DNA of 64,000 bases from Caldilineaceae bacterium. GTDB lineage: Bacteria > Chloroflexota > Anaerolineae > Caldilineales > Caldilineaceae. Position 1 is the first letter of the stretch; each line of letters begins with the position of its first letter. Shown here piece by piece: positions 33,939 through 43,347 of this stretch. Under the pieces are notes generated by a model. It saw only the letters and a list, made by a program, of their open reading frames with translations, did no database searches and had not been told where the DNA came from. A program made the position numbers and the translations under genes. The stretch lies in the NCBI GenBank assembly GCA_022821545.1, contig JAJEDJ010000043.1, positions 62,001 to 126,000 of the forward strand, given 5' to 3'.

Positions 33939-34817
33939 TCAGGGGAATGAGTCAATAGTTTGCCGCAACTCGAAGATATAGTGCCACTCGTTTTCGATCA
34001 GTGTGCAACCCGCCAGCGCGTAGCCGGCGGCCAGGCAGCTCTCGGCGGCCTGGCGCACGAAGAAGCGCCAATCAAAGAGCAGTGTGCCTCCGGCGCGGCG
34101 CAGATCGTCGACGTTGTCCGGCAGGGGCAGTGCGTAGGGGCGGCCATCCGGTGAGGGCGGATGGCCGTGAGGGGCCCGCGGCCGGCCGTTGCCGGGGGAA
34201 CGGGTACGTGCGCGCTGTAGAGACCCTGTCGGCCATTCCGGGGTCTGGCGGTCGGCGCTGATGGCATTTCGTACGCGCGGGCTGTCCAGATACCAATCCA
34301 CTTGAAACCGGTCAGTCGGCATACCGGCGTTGAGGCTGTCCGTCATTTCGCCATAGACGTTGCGCAGATAGGTGGTGCTGATGCCGCCGAGACGGCTGAC
34401 ATTCAGGCGGCCGTTTACTCTCTGCAACGGATCAAAGGTCCACGTCACCCAGTCGGTCCAACCTTGGCGCAGCAACTCCTCCCTTTGGGACAGCTTCAGG
34501 CGCAGCCCGATGCCGCGGCCGTGCCATGCGGGCAGGACGCCCATGATATGGCTGCAGAATTTCAGCTTTCGCTCGCCGGCGCTGCCATAACCAAATGCCG
34601 GCCAGCCGAAGGAAAAGCCGATCATCCCATCCGTGTCCTCGGCGCCCCGTTCGACAAATGCGGCTTGCAGCAGACCGCCGCTCTTGGTCTGCGTGACCAG
34701 CACGTGGATCGACATCGTGTCGCCATGCCCGCCGCCCCAGACAAGATCCTGGACCACCTGCACGCGACGACAGTCTTCAACTGATGTGAGGGTGCGGATC
34801 TCGATTGAATCGCTCAT
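33939..34817 (-). CDS. GNAT superfamily acetyltransferase (COG3375-like)
   Basis: 292 residues. The GNAT loop reads G-V-L-P-A-W-H-G-R-G-I-G-L-R-L-K. It is followed by a W-T-F-D-P-L-Q-R-V-N-G-R-L-N-V-S-R-L-G segment, which is characteristic of the COG3375 group of predicted acetyltransferases, longer than ordinary GNATs. The C-terminal third carries additional strands and a cysteine near the end. Acceptor unknown. It is on the same strand as sodN but 200 bases upstream, so not obviously linked. Confidence 0.78.
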   Translation of the reverse strand: MSDSIEIRTLTSVEDCRRVQVVQDLVWGGGHGDTMSIHVLVTQTKSGGLLQAAFVERGAEDTDGMIGFSFGWPAFGYGSAGERKLKFCSHIMGVLPAWHGRGIGLRLKLSQREELLRQGWTDWVTWTFDPLQRVNGRLNVSRLGGISTTYLRNVYGEMTDSLNAGMPTDRFQVDWYLDSPRVRNAISADRQTPEWPTGSLQRARTRSPGNGRPRAPHGHPPSPDGRPYALPLPDNVDDLRRAGGTLLFDWRFFVRQAAESCLAAGYALAGCTLIENEWHYIFELRQTIDSFP

Positions 34818-34886
34818 CTGTCCAAAATCTCACTTTCTGTTGAGGCGAATTGCGGCATGCTTCTGCCGTTTCCTTGCCGCATCCAC

Positions 34887-36338
34887 TTACTTTCTGTCAA
34901 AGCGTGCGACAAGCGTCGAACCGGGCTGATGGGGTTGAAGATCGACCGGCTGCACGGCTGCGAGACGGTATCCCTCTTCGTCCAGGGCGGCCAGCGCCCG
35001 CGCCAGGCGCCCCGGTTCTTCGGTAATGAGCGCGCATCGCCGGATGCGCATACGGGTGAGCAGGGAAAACAGTTCCGGCTCAATGTGGCCGCCGGGCGGC
35101 GCGAGCAGGGCGGCATCAAAATGGTACTGGCCGCGGCGCAGTTTCCGGATCGTGGGCAGCATCTCCCCGTGCCAGGCGTCGGCATTGTCGAGCCTTTCCA
35201 GATTGACGCGCAACGCGGCGGCAGGCAACTCAGCTTCTTCAACGGCGACGACAGTGGCGACCTTTTCGGACAAGACGGCGGAGCGGCCGCCGATGCCGGC
35301 CCACAGTTCGAGAATATGCTCGAACGTCTTCAGTTCAAGCATCTCTGCCGCCACGGCAGACAGGACTTCATCGGCCAGCAGATGGCTGTCGCGGGCGCCG
35401 TTGCCAAGCGGAGGATAGGCGGTGAGCTGATGCCCTTCCACTTGCAAGCCGTAACGCCAGTCGCCGATGAGCAACTCCAACGAAGGTTCATCGGTTTCGT
35501 GGAGGAAGAAGACGTTTGCCGGCAGGCCCAGTTCCAGGCTGGGCGGATTGTCGCTATCGCTGTGCAGAATGAGAATGCCCTTTGCCGACTCGCTCAGGGG
35601 GCCGGCCGTACCGCCTACGGCAAGCGTGACGCGCTGGACGGGGAGAGTTTCGGATTGCGGAGCGAGCTCATCTTGTTCTGCGCCCGCCGCGTCGTCTCGA
35701 TCGTTTCGAAATCCTGCAAACAGTTCGGCCAGTTGTGGGTGGTGGAGAATACAGGCATCAACGGTTATCGGTTCCCGATCGCGACCGGCAAGTGTGAGTT
35801 GTTGGGACTGTGACAGGTCGAATCGCATCCGTGTGAGGAATCCGAAGTCGAGCACGGCCGGCGCGGCAGAGGACAGATCGTCTGCGTTTGCGCCAAGGGC
35901 GATGACGTCCGCGACCAGGCTTTCGGCGATTTGCCGGCTCTTCTGGCGTGTTGCGCCAGGGCGTGCCTCGCGAGCCAGAATGTTGACGATGATTTCTCGC
36001 TTCATCGATAACTGGCGTTCGTAGTCGATATGCTGCCAGAGACAACCGGCGCAACCGGCGCGGCGCCACGACGGGTTCAAAAATCGTCCTTCGGCGGTTG
36101 TCACAGGATGTCGGAGCCCGAAATGCGGACAAGGCGCCTGCACGCGATCCGGGCTGGTCTTCACTATCTTGCGAAGAGTGCCCCGCAGCAGGCGATTCGA
36201 CTCAGCCGTGATGTCGACTTCAACCGTTTCTCCCGGGATAGCGTCGGCGACGAAAACTGCCCGGCCTTCCTCGTCGCGACCAACGGCTTCGCCCGTTTCG
36301 GCTACGTGCGTCAGTTCGATCGTCAGATTCGAGTTCAT
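34887..36338 (-). CDS. RlmD/RumA-type RNA methyltransferase homologue lacking the catalytic motif
   Basis: 483 residues. An N-terminal TRAM domain (VAETGEAVGRDEEGRAVF) is followed by cysteines C-P-H-F and G-C-A-G-C-L-W that fit the 4Fe-4S cluster of RlmD, then a SAM-binding motif L-E-L-W-A-G-I-G-G. In active enzymes the C-terminal end has D-P-P-R-x-G, S-C-N-P-x-T-L-A-R-D with the nucleophilic cysteine, and a terminal H-x-x-H-x-E general-base motif. Here those places read A-P-P-G-G-H, I-T-E-E-P-G-R-L-A-R-A and Q-P-H-Q-P-G-S-T. The nucleophile and base both seem lost. It may be a non-catalytic paralogue or use a different chemistry. Confidence 0.78.
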   Translation of the reverse strand: MNSNLTIELTHVAETGEAVGRDEEGRAVFVADAIPGETVEVDITAESNRLLRGTLRKIVKTSPDRVQAPCPHFGLRHPVTTAEGRFLNPSWRRAGCAGCLWQHIDYERQLSMKREIIVNILAREARPGATRQKSRQIAESLVADVIALGANADDLSSAAPAVLDFGFLTRMRFDLSQSQQLTLAGRDREPITVDACILHHPQLAELFAGFRNDRDDAAGAEQDELAPQSETLPVQRVTLAVGGTAGPLSESAKGILILHSDSDNPPSLELGLPANVFFLHETDEPSLELLIGDWRYGLQVEGHQLTAYPPLGNGARDSHLLADEVLSAVAAEMLELKTFEHILELWAGIGGRSAVLSEKVATVVAVEEAELPAAALRVNLERLDNADAWHGEMLPTIRKLRRGQYHFDAALLAPPGGHIEPELFSLLTRMRIRRCALITEEPGRLARALAALDEEGYRLAAVQPVDLQPHQPGSTLVARFDRK

Positions 36339-36713
36339 CGCTGAATTCTACCCGCTGACTGAGTGACCCGCCAAGCTGGGGATGAAATCGGCGCAGTCAC
36401 TGGCCACTGCCCACGGCAGTTCTGACCTTGCACCGACTATCATGTTGGGGTACAGTAAACGGTACTTTCCCGTGAGAAGATCGGTCTGAAGAGTAGACAG
36501 TATTCCGTGGATAGTGACCGCGCTCGCGCGCAACCTTTGGTCAGTTTCGAGACATGACGGAGATCGCGGGGGAACTGGATCATTGCCCAAGTTGAGGCGG
36601 CGAGTTGCGCGCGGCAATTTCGCGGTAGGGGCTGTGAAGGAAGTCTCAGTTCGCGTTTGAATCAGAGTTTCCAACGAAGAGCAATTGGCTGTTAGAGCTT
36701 TCGGGAGAGTTTG
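36339..36713. other. 375-base intergenic region, no gene recognised
   Basis: This lies between the divergent starts of the RlmD-like gene and the LysM protein gene, so it should hold promoters for both. No open frame of convincing composition, RNA gene or strong inverted repeat was seen. Confidence 0.6.
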
Positions 36714-39689
36714 ATGAAGTTGGGGCTACGGCTTGCTTTCTTGTTGATTGCGCTGTTATTGCTGTTGCAGATCGTTTCGGTTTCTGCGCAAGAGAGCGGC
36801 TATACATACATCGTGCAGCCGGGCGACAGCTGGCCGCTGGTAGCACAGCGAGTCGGCCTGACGGTGAGCCAGCTGCAAGAAGCAAACCCGGATTCCGTGC
36901 GCCCTAACGGCTGGCTTATCGTTGGCGAGAGTCTTTTTGTCCCATGGACTCCGGACGGCGAGGAGGAGTACTACATCGTCCAGCGGGGTGAAGGCTGGAT
37001 CACAGTGGCCCAGAAGTTCGGCCTGCCGGTTGAACTGCTGCAGGGGGCGAATCCCAATTCAGTACGTGCGAACGAAACACTGCTCGTTGGGGAACGGCTG
37101 CTGATTCCGTCATTCCTGGCGACTCCGACCGCCGTACCGACCCGAGTGCCGACAGTCGCGCCAGTCGAAACGCAGGACGAAGGGCAGTCAGAGAGTCAAT
37201 CTCCGCTTGTTACACCCACGCCAGTCCTGGACATTATGTCCATTCTTTCGTCCGACAGTGAACCTGCTCCCTTCTTTATGCCCCGTATCAGCCTGCCTTT
37301 GCCCCGGCGCGTGACCCTTCCCCCGTGTCCGGAAGCGCATGATGGCCTGGGCCGGACGTTGACTGCCCTATTCGGCATTCCGACATCAAACCGCCATGGG
37401 CAACTTACCTCGTTTCTGGCGGATTGCGGAGTCGAGTTTCACACTCTGGTCAACGCAGACCTCACCTCCGATAGCATAGATGACGCCGTCCTCGTGTATA
37501 CGAACGCTGAAGGAGGGCGGCCAGGCGCGGTTACCGGGAGCGAGAGCGGGACTGAGGCCGACATACAGGAACTGGTGATACTCGACGGCGGAGAAGGACA
37601 CTCTCTCAGCTACGAGATCACCGCAACCGGAACGATCGAGCTGCTGGCAACCCGAGACATTAACGCCGACGGTCTGACCGACGTCGTGTGGACGGATACC
37701 GTATGCGGGTTAAGCTCCTGCTTCGTCACGGTGCATGTCCGCAGCTGGGATGGCGCCGCCTGGAGGGACTGGACCAAAGGCACGATTACGATGGCCGGGG
37801 CAAATGTTTCGTTGGCCCCCAGCGACAGTCCGGGCAGGCCCAACGAGATCCGTTTGATAGGGGGTCAGTACCCCGGAGCCGACGCCGGTCCACAGCGGGC
37901 CCGACTCGCGATATGGACGAGCGCCGACGGCGCGCCATATGCCATGAGCAGCGAAAGAATGATGCCCAGCCTCTGCCTTTACCACACGGTAATCGATGCC
38001 AATTACGCCATGTCGAGCGAACTCTATCTCGAAAAGGCACAGTGGCTCTATGCCGATGCTGTTGAGAATAGTAACTGGCAGGCTTGTGGAGACCGGGCAG
38101 GGGAGCTGTCTGAACTGCGCAGCTTTGCCCTCTTCAGACTTGCGTTGATTGCAGGCTATGAGTCGAATCCTGAGCTGGCCGCGGCAAGGGTGGAGCGGCT
38201 TGCGTCCACTTTTGAGAGACAGATCTATGCAGAAGTGGGTGTACGGTGGTTGGCCGCCTACCAGCAGAGCGGCGACGCCGGGACAGCATGCGAAGCAGCC
38301 TTTAATTTCGCCGCGGCGAACCCCGAGGTTGTGAATATACTGGCCGATTACGGTTATGCCAACCCTGATTTTTCAGCTGAGGACGTATGCCCATACTTGG
38401 AGTTCGAGCAGGACGAAGGGCCCGAACTGCCCGAACCGCGCCCGACCGAAACCGAAGGACTACCGGTCTGTCCGGTGAGCGCGGCACAGTATCTTACCGT
38501 CCTTCCCGATGTAATCGCAGAACTGACCGGGGGACGGAGTTCTGTCGGGGAATCGGATGGCGAGAGTCAGGAAAGTGGAATCCTGAAGCTGAGGATTCTC
38601 CTCGACGCCTGGCTGCAGGCCTGTGATGCAATGGGGGATGAGCGGGGCGGACTGCTTATCTACGATCTGAACCAGGACGGGCTGAAAGATGTCATTGCGA
38701 TGCCGTCGGCAGTGAGCGATGACGGATACGGTCCGGGCGGTGCGGAGGGCGTTGTTCTGATTCTGCACCAACGCGCTGACGGCAGTTTCGTGACGGTCTA
38801 CACACCTGAAGTTGAAGGGCTGCCCAGGATTCTGGCAATTGGTGATGCCAATGGGGATGGCAGAGCGGAGTTAATCTGGCAGTTGGAGCGTTGCACAACA
38901 TTCTGCCTGCTGACGGTAGAGGCAATCACCTGGGACGGTGAAGCCGCTGCATACCGGTCGGTGATTGGGCCGGGCGCCGCGATCGCGGAAGGTGAAGTCC
39001 TGGTTGACGTGGTCGAAGATGAGTCATCAGATCTCCCCCGCATCCGGCGCCTCTGGTTCAGTGGCGGCGTCAGCGGCAGGGAGGAGAAAGGGCTGGAAGT
39101 ACCGCATACTGAAATCTGGTACAGCATGGACGGCACGCCATTGCGCCGGCACACGTGGTCCTATGACCGTGCGAACGACGCCAGCAACTGCTTGGGGCTG
39201 CGCTTGATCGAGGCGAACATAGCGCTCCAGGCTGCTGGGCCAGAGGGGAACCGGGCGAGCTATGCGACGGCAATCGAGATGTACAAGGATGCCCTGGAGT
39301 CGCCTGATTTGCAGCCGTGCAGCGTTCAGGGGACGGACTCTGAGGAGGAGACGGCGCTGTTGAGAGGGCTGGCCAACTTCCGGCTTGTCCAGGTACTGAC
39401 GCTGAACAACCAACGGTCAGAGGCCGAGTCGCTGCTGGAAACGCTGGAGGAGGAACAGCCGGAGAACCGATACACGGAAGCGGCCCGCGCCTGGCTGGCT
39501 GCCTATACGTCGGTCCCCAACGCTGTGGCAGCCTGTGCCTCAGTGATGTCGATCTTCCTGGACAGCCCGGAACTCTGGCAGATCACCGAGGAGTTTGGGC
39601 GCGATCACCCCTCGCTGAGCATGCGCCAGGTCTGCTATGTACCGAACAGCGGCGAGGCGTTTGAATTCCGGCTCACTCCGAACTGGTAA
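36714..39689 (+). CDS. Large secreted LysM protein with duplicated FG-GAP/TPR-like modules
   Basis: 991 residues from the ATG at 36714 (GGGAGAG upstream). A signal peptide precedes two LysM repeats (residues about 28-75, YTYIVQPGDSWPLVAQRVGL, and about 83-130, YYIVQRGEGWITVAQKFGL), which bind peptidoglycan or related glycans. After a Thr/Pro/Ser-rich linker come two homologous modules, residues about 200-570 and 600-985. Each has FG-GAP-like D-x-N-x-D-G-x-x-D repeats (D-I-N-A-D-G-L-T-D, D-L-N-Q-D-G-L-K-D, D-A-N-G-D-G-R-A-E) and then a helical part ending in W-L-A-A-Y. Function unknown; surface or wall-attached. Confidence 0.75.
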   Translation: MKLGLRLAFLLIALLLLLQIVSVSAQESGYTYIVQPGDSWPLVAQRVGLTVSQLQEANPDSVRPNGWLIVGESLFVPWTPDGEEEYYIVQRGEGWITVAQKFGLPVELLQGANPNSVRANETLLVGERLLIPSFLATPTAVPTRVPTVAPVETQDEGQSESQSPLVTPTPVLDIMSILSSDSEPAPFFMPRISLPLPRRVTLPPCPEAHDGLGRTLTALFGIPTSNRHGQLTSFLADCGVEFHTLVNADLTSDSIDDAVLVYTNAEGGRPGAVTGSESGTEADIQELVILDGGEGHSLSYEITATGTIELLATRDINADGLTDVVWTDTVCGLSSCFVTVHVRSWDGAAWRDWTKGTITMAGANVSLAPSDSPGRPNEIRLIGGQYPGADAGPQRARLAIWTSADGAPYAMSSERMMPSLCLYHTVIDANYAMSSELYLEKAQWLYADAVENSNWQACGDRAGELSELRSFALFRLALIAGYESNPELAAARVERLASTFERQIYAEVGVRWLAAYQQSGDAGTACEAAFNFAAANPEVVNILADYGYANPDFSAEDVCPYLEFEQDEGPELPEPRPTETEGLPVCPVSAAQYLTVLPDVIAELTGGRSSVGESDGESQESGILKLRILLDAWLQACDAMGDERGGLLIYDLNQDGLKDVIAMPSAVSDDGYGPGGAEGVVLILHQRADGSFVTVYTPEVEGLPRILAIGDANGDGRAELIWQLERCTTFCLLTVEAITWDGEAAAYRSVIGPGAAIAEGEVLVDVVEDESSDLPRIRRLWFSGGVSGREEKGLEVPHTEIWYSMDGTPLRRHTWSYDRANDASNCLGLRLIEANIALQAAGPEGNRASYATAIEMYKDALESPDLQPCSVQGTDSEEETALLRGLANFRLVQVLTLNNQRSEAESLLETLEEEQPENRYTEAARAWLAAYTSVPNAVAACASVMSIFLDSPELWQITEEFGRDHPSLSMRQVCYVPNSGEAFEFRLTPNW

Positions 39690-40728
39690 TGACCGGCAAG
39701 CCGGCGGCCATGGCCTCCAGCAACATCATGCCGAAGCCCTCATATAAGCTGGGGAAGAGAAAGGCGGTGGCGGCGGCATTGAGCGGCGCCTTGTCTTCTT
39801 CTTCGACCCAACCTATGAAGCGCACGTGTTCGGTCAGATTGAGCTGACGGACGAGCCGCCGCGGGTCTGGGAAAAAGTCCGTGTCCGTACGCGGCAGTTT
39901 ACCTGCCAGGACCAGCTTGACGGCCGGGTCTCCGCCGAGATCGAGGTATCTTCGATAGGCTTGCACGATCCCCATCACGTTTTTGCGCACGTCAAAGCCG
40001 CCGAGATAGAGAAAGTAGCGAGCCGGCAAGGAATACTTGCGCGCCACATGCAGGTCGCCGGAGAAGGGAGGTTCCCTTTCTTGCTGCTCCGCATCTCCAT
40101 CCTCCCAGTTCGGTCCGTGATGAACGGCATATACGCTTTCGCCAGGCAGGCCGAGATGAGCGATGATGTCCCGCCGGCTGGCTTCACTGACGGTCAATAC
40201 GGCGGCGCAGCGCCGGGTCGAAATGGAGACCAACCGGGTATAGAGTCGGCCCGGCAAGCGCCCGCGATAGGGCGGTAGTAGCAGGGGGATCAGATCGTGG
40301 ACGGTCACCACTGTCGGGGCCGGCTGCCATAGCGGCGCCGCCCAATAGGGAATCAGCAGCAGATCGGCGCCCAGACTGCGAGCGCGGCGAGGTACGGTCA
40401 CTTGTTCCCAGTAGACCTTTGCCAGTTGGCGGGGCAGCGGTGGAGGCGGCGAAACGACAGTGGCCCAATGAGAAGGAATTGGGGCCAACGCGTCGCCTTG
40501 TCTGCCTTCAACCGGGTTGCGGGGCAGGAGCAGCGAGTACTTGATCGGCTTCCGGTTGTCAGCCTTCCAGGCTAGGCTGCGCGTTTCAGCATGGCCGTGA
40601 CTTTCCGCGGCATTTGCCCTCCCGGCCGGCGCGTTCAGTGCCGCCAGATGGGGCAACAACCGGTGCAGATATTGACCGCTGCCTGTGTTGGGTTGTCCCC
40701 AAAACCAGCCACTGACGACGATGTGCAT
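39673..40728 (-). CDS. Glycosyltransferase family 4 protein, C-terminally truncated
   Basis: 351 residues from the ATG at 40728 (AGGGGCAACG upstream). The N-terminal domain has G-W-F-W-G-Q-P-N-T-G-S-G-Q-Y, the middle V-T-V-H-D-L-I-P-L, and the GT4 donor-site E-x7-E motif is intact (E-G-F-G-M-M-L-L-E-A). The frame stops right after G-L-P-V-I-T-S-S-E, where full GT4 enzymes continue for about 70-90 residues. The last 17 bases overlap the convergent LysM gene. A deletion or rearrangement at this junction is likely, and the enzyme is probably impaired. Confidence 0.78.
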   Translation of the reverse strand: MHIVVSGWFWGQPNTGSGQYLHRLLPHLAALNAPAGRANAAESHGHAETRSLAWKADNRKPIKYSLLLPRNPVEGRQGDALAPIPSHWATVVSPPPPLPRQLAKVYWEQVTVPRRARSLGADLLLIPYWAAPLWQPAPTVVTVHDLIPLLLPPYRGRLPGRLYTRLVSISTRRCAAVLTVSEASRRDIIAHLGLPGESVYAVHHGPNWEDGDAEQQEREPPFSGDLHVARKYSLPARYFLYLGGFDVRKNVMGIVQAYRRYLDLGGDPAVKLVLAGKLPRTDTDFFPDPRRLVRQLNLTEHVRFIGWVEEEDKAPLNAAATAFLFPSLYEGFGMMLLEAMAAGLPVITSSE

Positions 40729-40782
40729 CGTTGCCCCTATTTGCAACGAAAACAAGGCAGGGGAAGTGCGCTAGGACTGCCG

Positions 40783-41775
40783 CTAAGCTGTGACCGCTGC
40801 GGTTCTGGCCCACTCTACGGTGCGGCGGAGACCCTCACTCAGATCGATTTCGGCTTCCCAGCCTAACTCCTGCCCGGCTTTGGAACAGTCCAGCCATGTA
40901 GCGCGCACTTCGCCGGCGGGTCGGGGCAAGTGGGATGGTGTGCGACCGTACCCGGTCAGGTCTGCGAGCTGTCGGTAAAGGGTGTTGATGTCGGTAGGGA
41001 GGCCTGTGCCCACGTTGTAGGTGCCTGTCAGTTCACTGTTCAGGGCGAGAATGTTGGCCCTGGCGACGTCGTCCACGTAGACGAAGTCACGCTGCTGGCC
41101 GCCGTCGCCGGTAATGTGGGTGGCCTGATCGGACAGCATGGCGTCGGTGAAGATGGCGACGACGCCGGCCTCCCCCTTTGCATCCTGGCGCGGGCCGTAA
41201 ACATTGGCGTAGCGCAGGATGACGTATGGCAGATCGTAGTTCTGATTGTACAGTTCGATGTAGTGTTCGCAGCTGAGCTTGTTGGCGCCGTAGTTGTCCT
41301 TGGGTTGTGGCCGGCTTTCCTCGGTGAAAGGCAAAGTCGGTGGACTGGGAGTTCGTCGGCCCTCCACATCACCTTCAGCTGCTGTCCCGGTCGGAAGATT
41401 GCCTTCGCCATAGACAGCGCCGCCGGTACTGGCAAAGATGAACTTGGAACAGTTGTAATCTTTCACCAACTCCAGAAGATGCAGCGTTCCGATTATGTTG
41501 ACCTTGGCATAGGTAATGGGGTCTTTCATGCTCTCGCGCACGTTGGCGAGGGCGGCCTGATGCACCACCGCCTGAGGATGTTCGGCCGCAAAAAGATCGG
41601 CAAGGCCGGCCTGATCGCGAATGTCCACCTCGTAGAGCGGCACGTCGGCGGGGAGATTGGTCCTCTTGCCGGTTCGCAGATTGTCGGCAGTCACGACCTC
41701 GTAGCCGGCCCTGCGCAGCCAGCGCACAATGTGGCTGCCGATAAAGCCTGCTCCGCCAGTAACCAGTACTTTCAC
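40783..41775 (-). CDS. NAD-dependent epimerase/dehydratase, UDP-glucose 4-epimerase-like
   Basis: 330 residues. It starts with a GTG at 41775 (GAGGAG upstream). G-G-A-G-F-I-G-S-H binds NAD, the short-chain dehydrogenase active site Tyr-x3-Lys is in Y-G-A-N-K-L-S, and the S-T-G-G-A-V-Y-G-E motif supplies the serine/threonine. These are typical of GalE-like enzymes acting on nucleotide sugars. It lies just upstream of the truncated glycosyltransferase on the same strand, suggesting polysaccharide synthesis. Confidence 0.84.
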   Translation of the reverse strand: MKVLVTGGAGFIGSHIVRWLRRAGYEVVTADNLRTGKRTNLPADVPLYEVDIRDQAGLADLFAAEHPQAVVHQAALANVRESMKDPITYAKVNIIGTLHLLELVKDYNCSKFIFASTGGAVYGEGNLPTGTAAEGDVEGRRTPSPPTLPFTEESRPQPKDNYGANKLSCEHYIELYNQNYDLPYVILRYANVYGPRQDAKGEAGVVAIFTDAMLSDQATHITGDGGQQRDFVYVDDVARANILALNSELTGTYNVGTGLPTDINTLYRQLADLTGYGRTPSHLPRPAGEVRATWLDCSKAGQELGWEAEIDLSEGLRRTVEWARTAAVTA

Positions 41776-41981
41776 AACGCGCTCCTCTGTGGCGAGTTCC
41801 GTTTCGGAAATTTCAGTATAAGGAGTTCATGCAGTTTGCGAAAATCAGGGTGGGACCCTTCTCGGCTTTTGCGTTTCCAACGGGCAACCTTATACTTCAT
41901 AACTTCGGTAACTTACATTTTGGATCTCCACTGATGGTAAGTCACGAATCGATATCCAGCGGAGGAGGAGACGGGGTGGGG

Positions 41982-43316
41982 ATGCTCATTCACAACGCGA
42001 CGGCAGTCACCTTTGACGGTTCGAACCGGGTCCTGGCAGATGGCGGCGTCTATGTCCACGGAGACGTGATCATGGATGTTGACGAGAGCGGGCCCTTGCT
42101 GAGCCGCTATCCTGACGCTGAACTGTGGGATGCGCAGGGCAAGCTGCTGATGCCTGGCATGATCTGCTCGCACACGCACTACTACGGCGCATTTGCCAGG
42201 GGGATGTATATTCCGGGTGAGCCGGCCAGGGATTTTCCGGAGATCCTGCAGAAACTGTGGTGGCCGCTGGACCGGTCGCTGGACCTGGAGGGCGTGCAGA
42301 GTTCGGCGGAGGTCTGCCTGGTAGACGCCATCCGCAACGGAACGACGACACTGGTTGACCACCACGCCAGCCAGAATGCGATCGACGGGAGCCTGGACGC
42401 AATCGCCGCTGCCGTAGAGACCAGTGGGCTGCGGTCGGTCCTCTGTTACGAGGTGACGGACCGGGACGGTCCTGCGGCGGCGCGGGCAGGGATACGCGAG
42501 AACGTGCGCTTTGCCGGTGCATTGCGCGATTCACCGCTGGCGGAGCGGGTGGCCGCCACCTTTGGCTTGCACGCCAGCATGACGCTCTCTGACGAGACGC
42601 TGGAGGCCTGTCGAGCGGAAAGCAACCGTTTTCACGTTCACGTTGCCGAACACCAGGCGGACGCCTGGGACAGCCTGAGACGAAGCGGCAAACGAACGGT
42701 CGAGAGATTGCACGGATTTGGCATCACAGGGGTTGAAAGCATCTTTGCCCACTGTGTTCACGTCGATGGCTGGGAGATGGCCTTGCTGAAGGAGACGGGG
42801 ACTTTTGTATCGCACCAGCCCCGCTCGAACATGAACAACGCGGTAGGCGCGGCCAGCGTGCCGGCGATGCTGCGGGGAGAGATGCCGGTCGTCCTCGGCA
42901 ACGATGGCTTCAGCAATGACATGTTCGCTGAGATGAAGACGACGGATCAGCTCCACAAGGTGAACAGCGGCGACCCGCGCACCTTGGGCGCGGATAAAGT
43001 GTTACAGATGGCGGTATCCAACAACAGGGATCTGGCCCGCGCCTTCTTTGAAAAACCGATTGGAATTCTGGCTCCCGGCGCTCTTGCCGACCTCATTCTC
43101 CTCGACTACTACCCCACTACGCCCTTGCACGGCGACAACCTGCCATGGCATATCCTGTTCGGCATAAGCGGCGGTCACGTCCACAGCACGATCTGTCACG
43201 GCCGGGTACTGATGCGCGATCGGGAGTTGCTCACGCTGGATGAGGCGGAGATCAGCGCCCGGAGCCGGGAGCGTGCGCAGGAAACTTGGGAGAGGTTCTG
43301 GCAATTGAGCGCTTGA
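41982..43316 (+). CDS. ssnA: Putative aminohydrolase SsnA
   Basis: 444 residues from the ATG at 41982, with GGAGGAGGAG upstream; this matches the usual family length, though the frame is open to 41829. Amidohydrolase metal motifs are visible: S-H-T-H-Y-Y-G-A (His-x-His), H-V-H-V-A-E-H, F-A-H-C-V-H and G-N-D-G-F-S-N-D. The long E-x-L-x-x-L-W-W-P-L-D segment is typical of SsnA. Family members act as cytosine/guanine-type or selenium-linked purine hydrolases; substrate uncertain. Confidence 0.82.
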   Translation: MLIHNATAVTFDGSNRVLADGGVYVHGDVIMDVDESGPLLSRYPDAELWDAQGKLLMPGMICSHTHYYGAFARGMYIPGEPARDFPEILQKLWWPLDRSLDLEGVQSSAEVCLVDAIRNGTTTLVDHHASQNAIDGSLDAIAAAVETSGLRSVLCYEVTDRDGPAAARAGIRENVRFAGALRDSPLAERVAATFGLHASMTLSDETLEACRAESNRFHVHVAEHQADAWDSLRRSGKRTVERLHGFGITGVESIFAHCVHVDGWEMALLKETGTFVSHQPRSNMNNAVGAASVPAMLRGEMPVVLGNDGFSNDMFAEMKTTDQLHKVNSGDPRTLGADKVLQMAVSNNRDLARAFFEKPIGILAPGALADLILLDYYPTTPLHGDNLPWHILFGISGGHVHSTICHGRVLMRDRELLTLDEAEISARSRERAQETWERFWQLSA

Positions 43317-43347
43317 GCACCAGTTTGCAAGTAAAGAGGAGAGAGCA

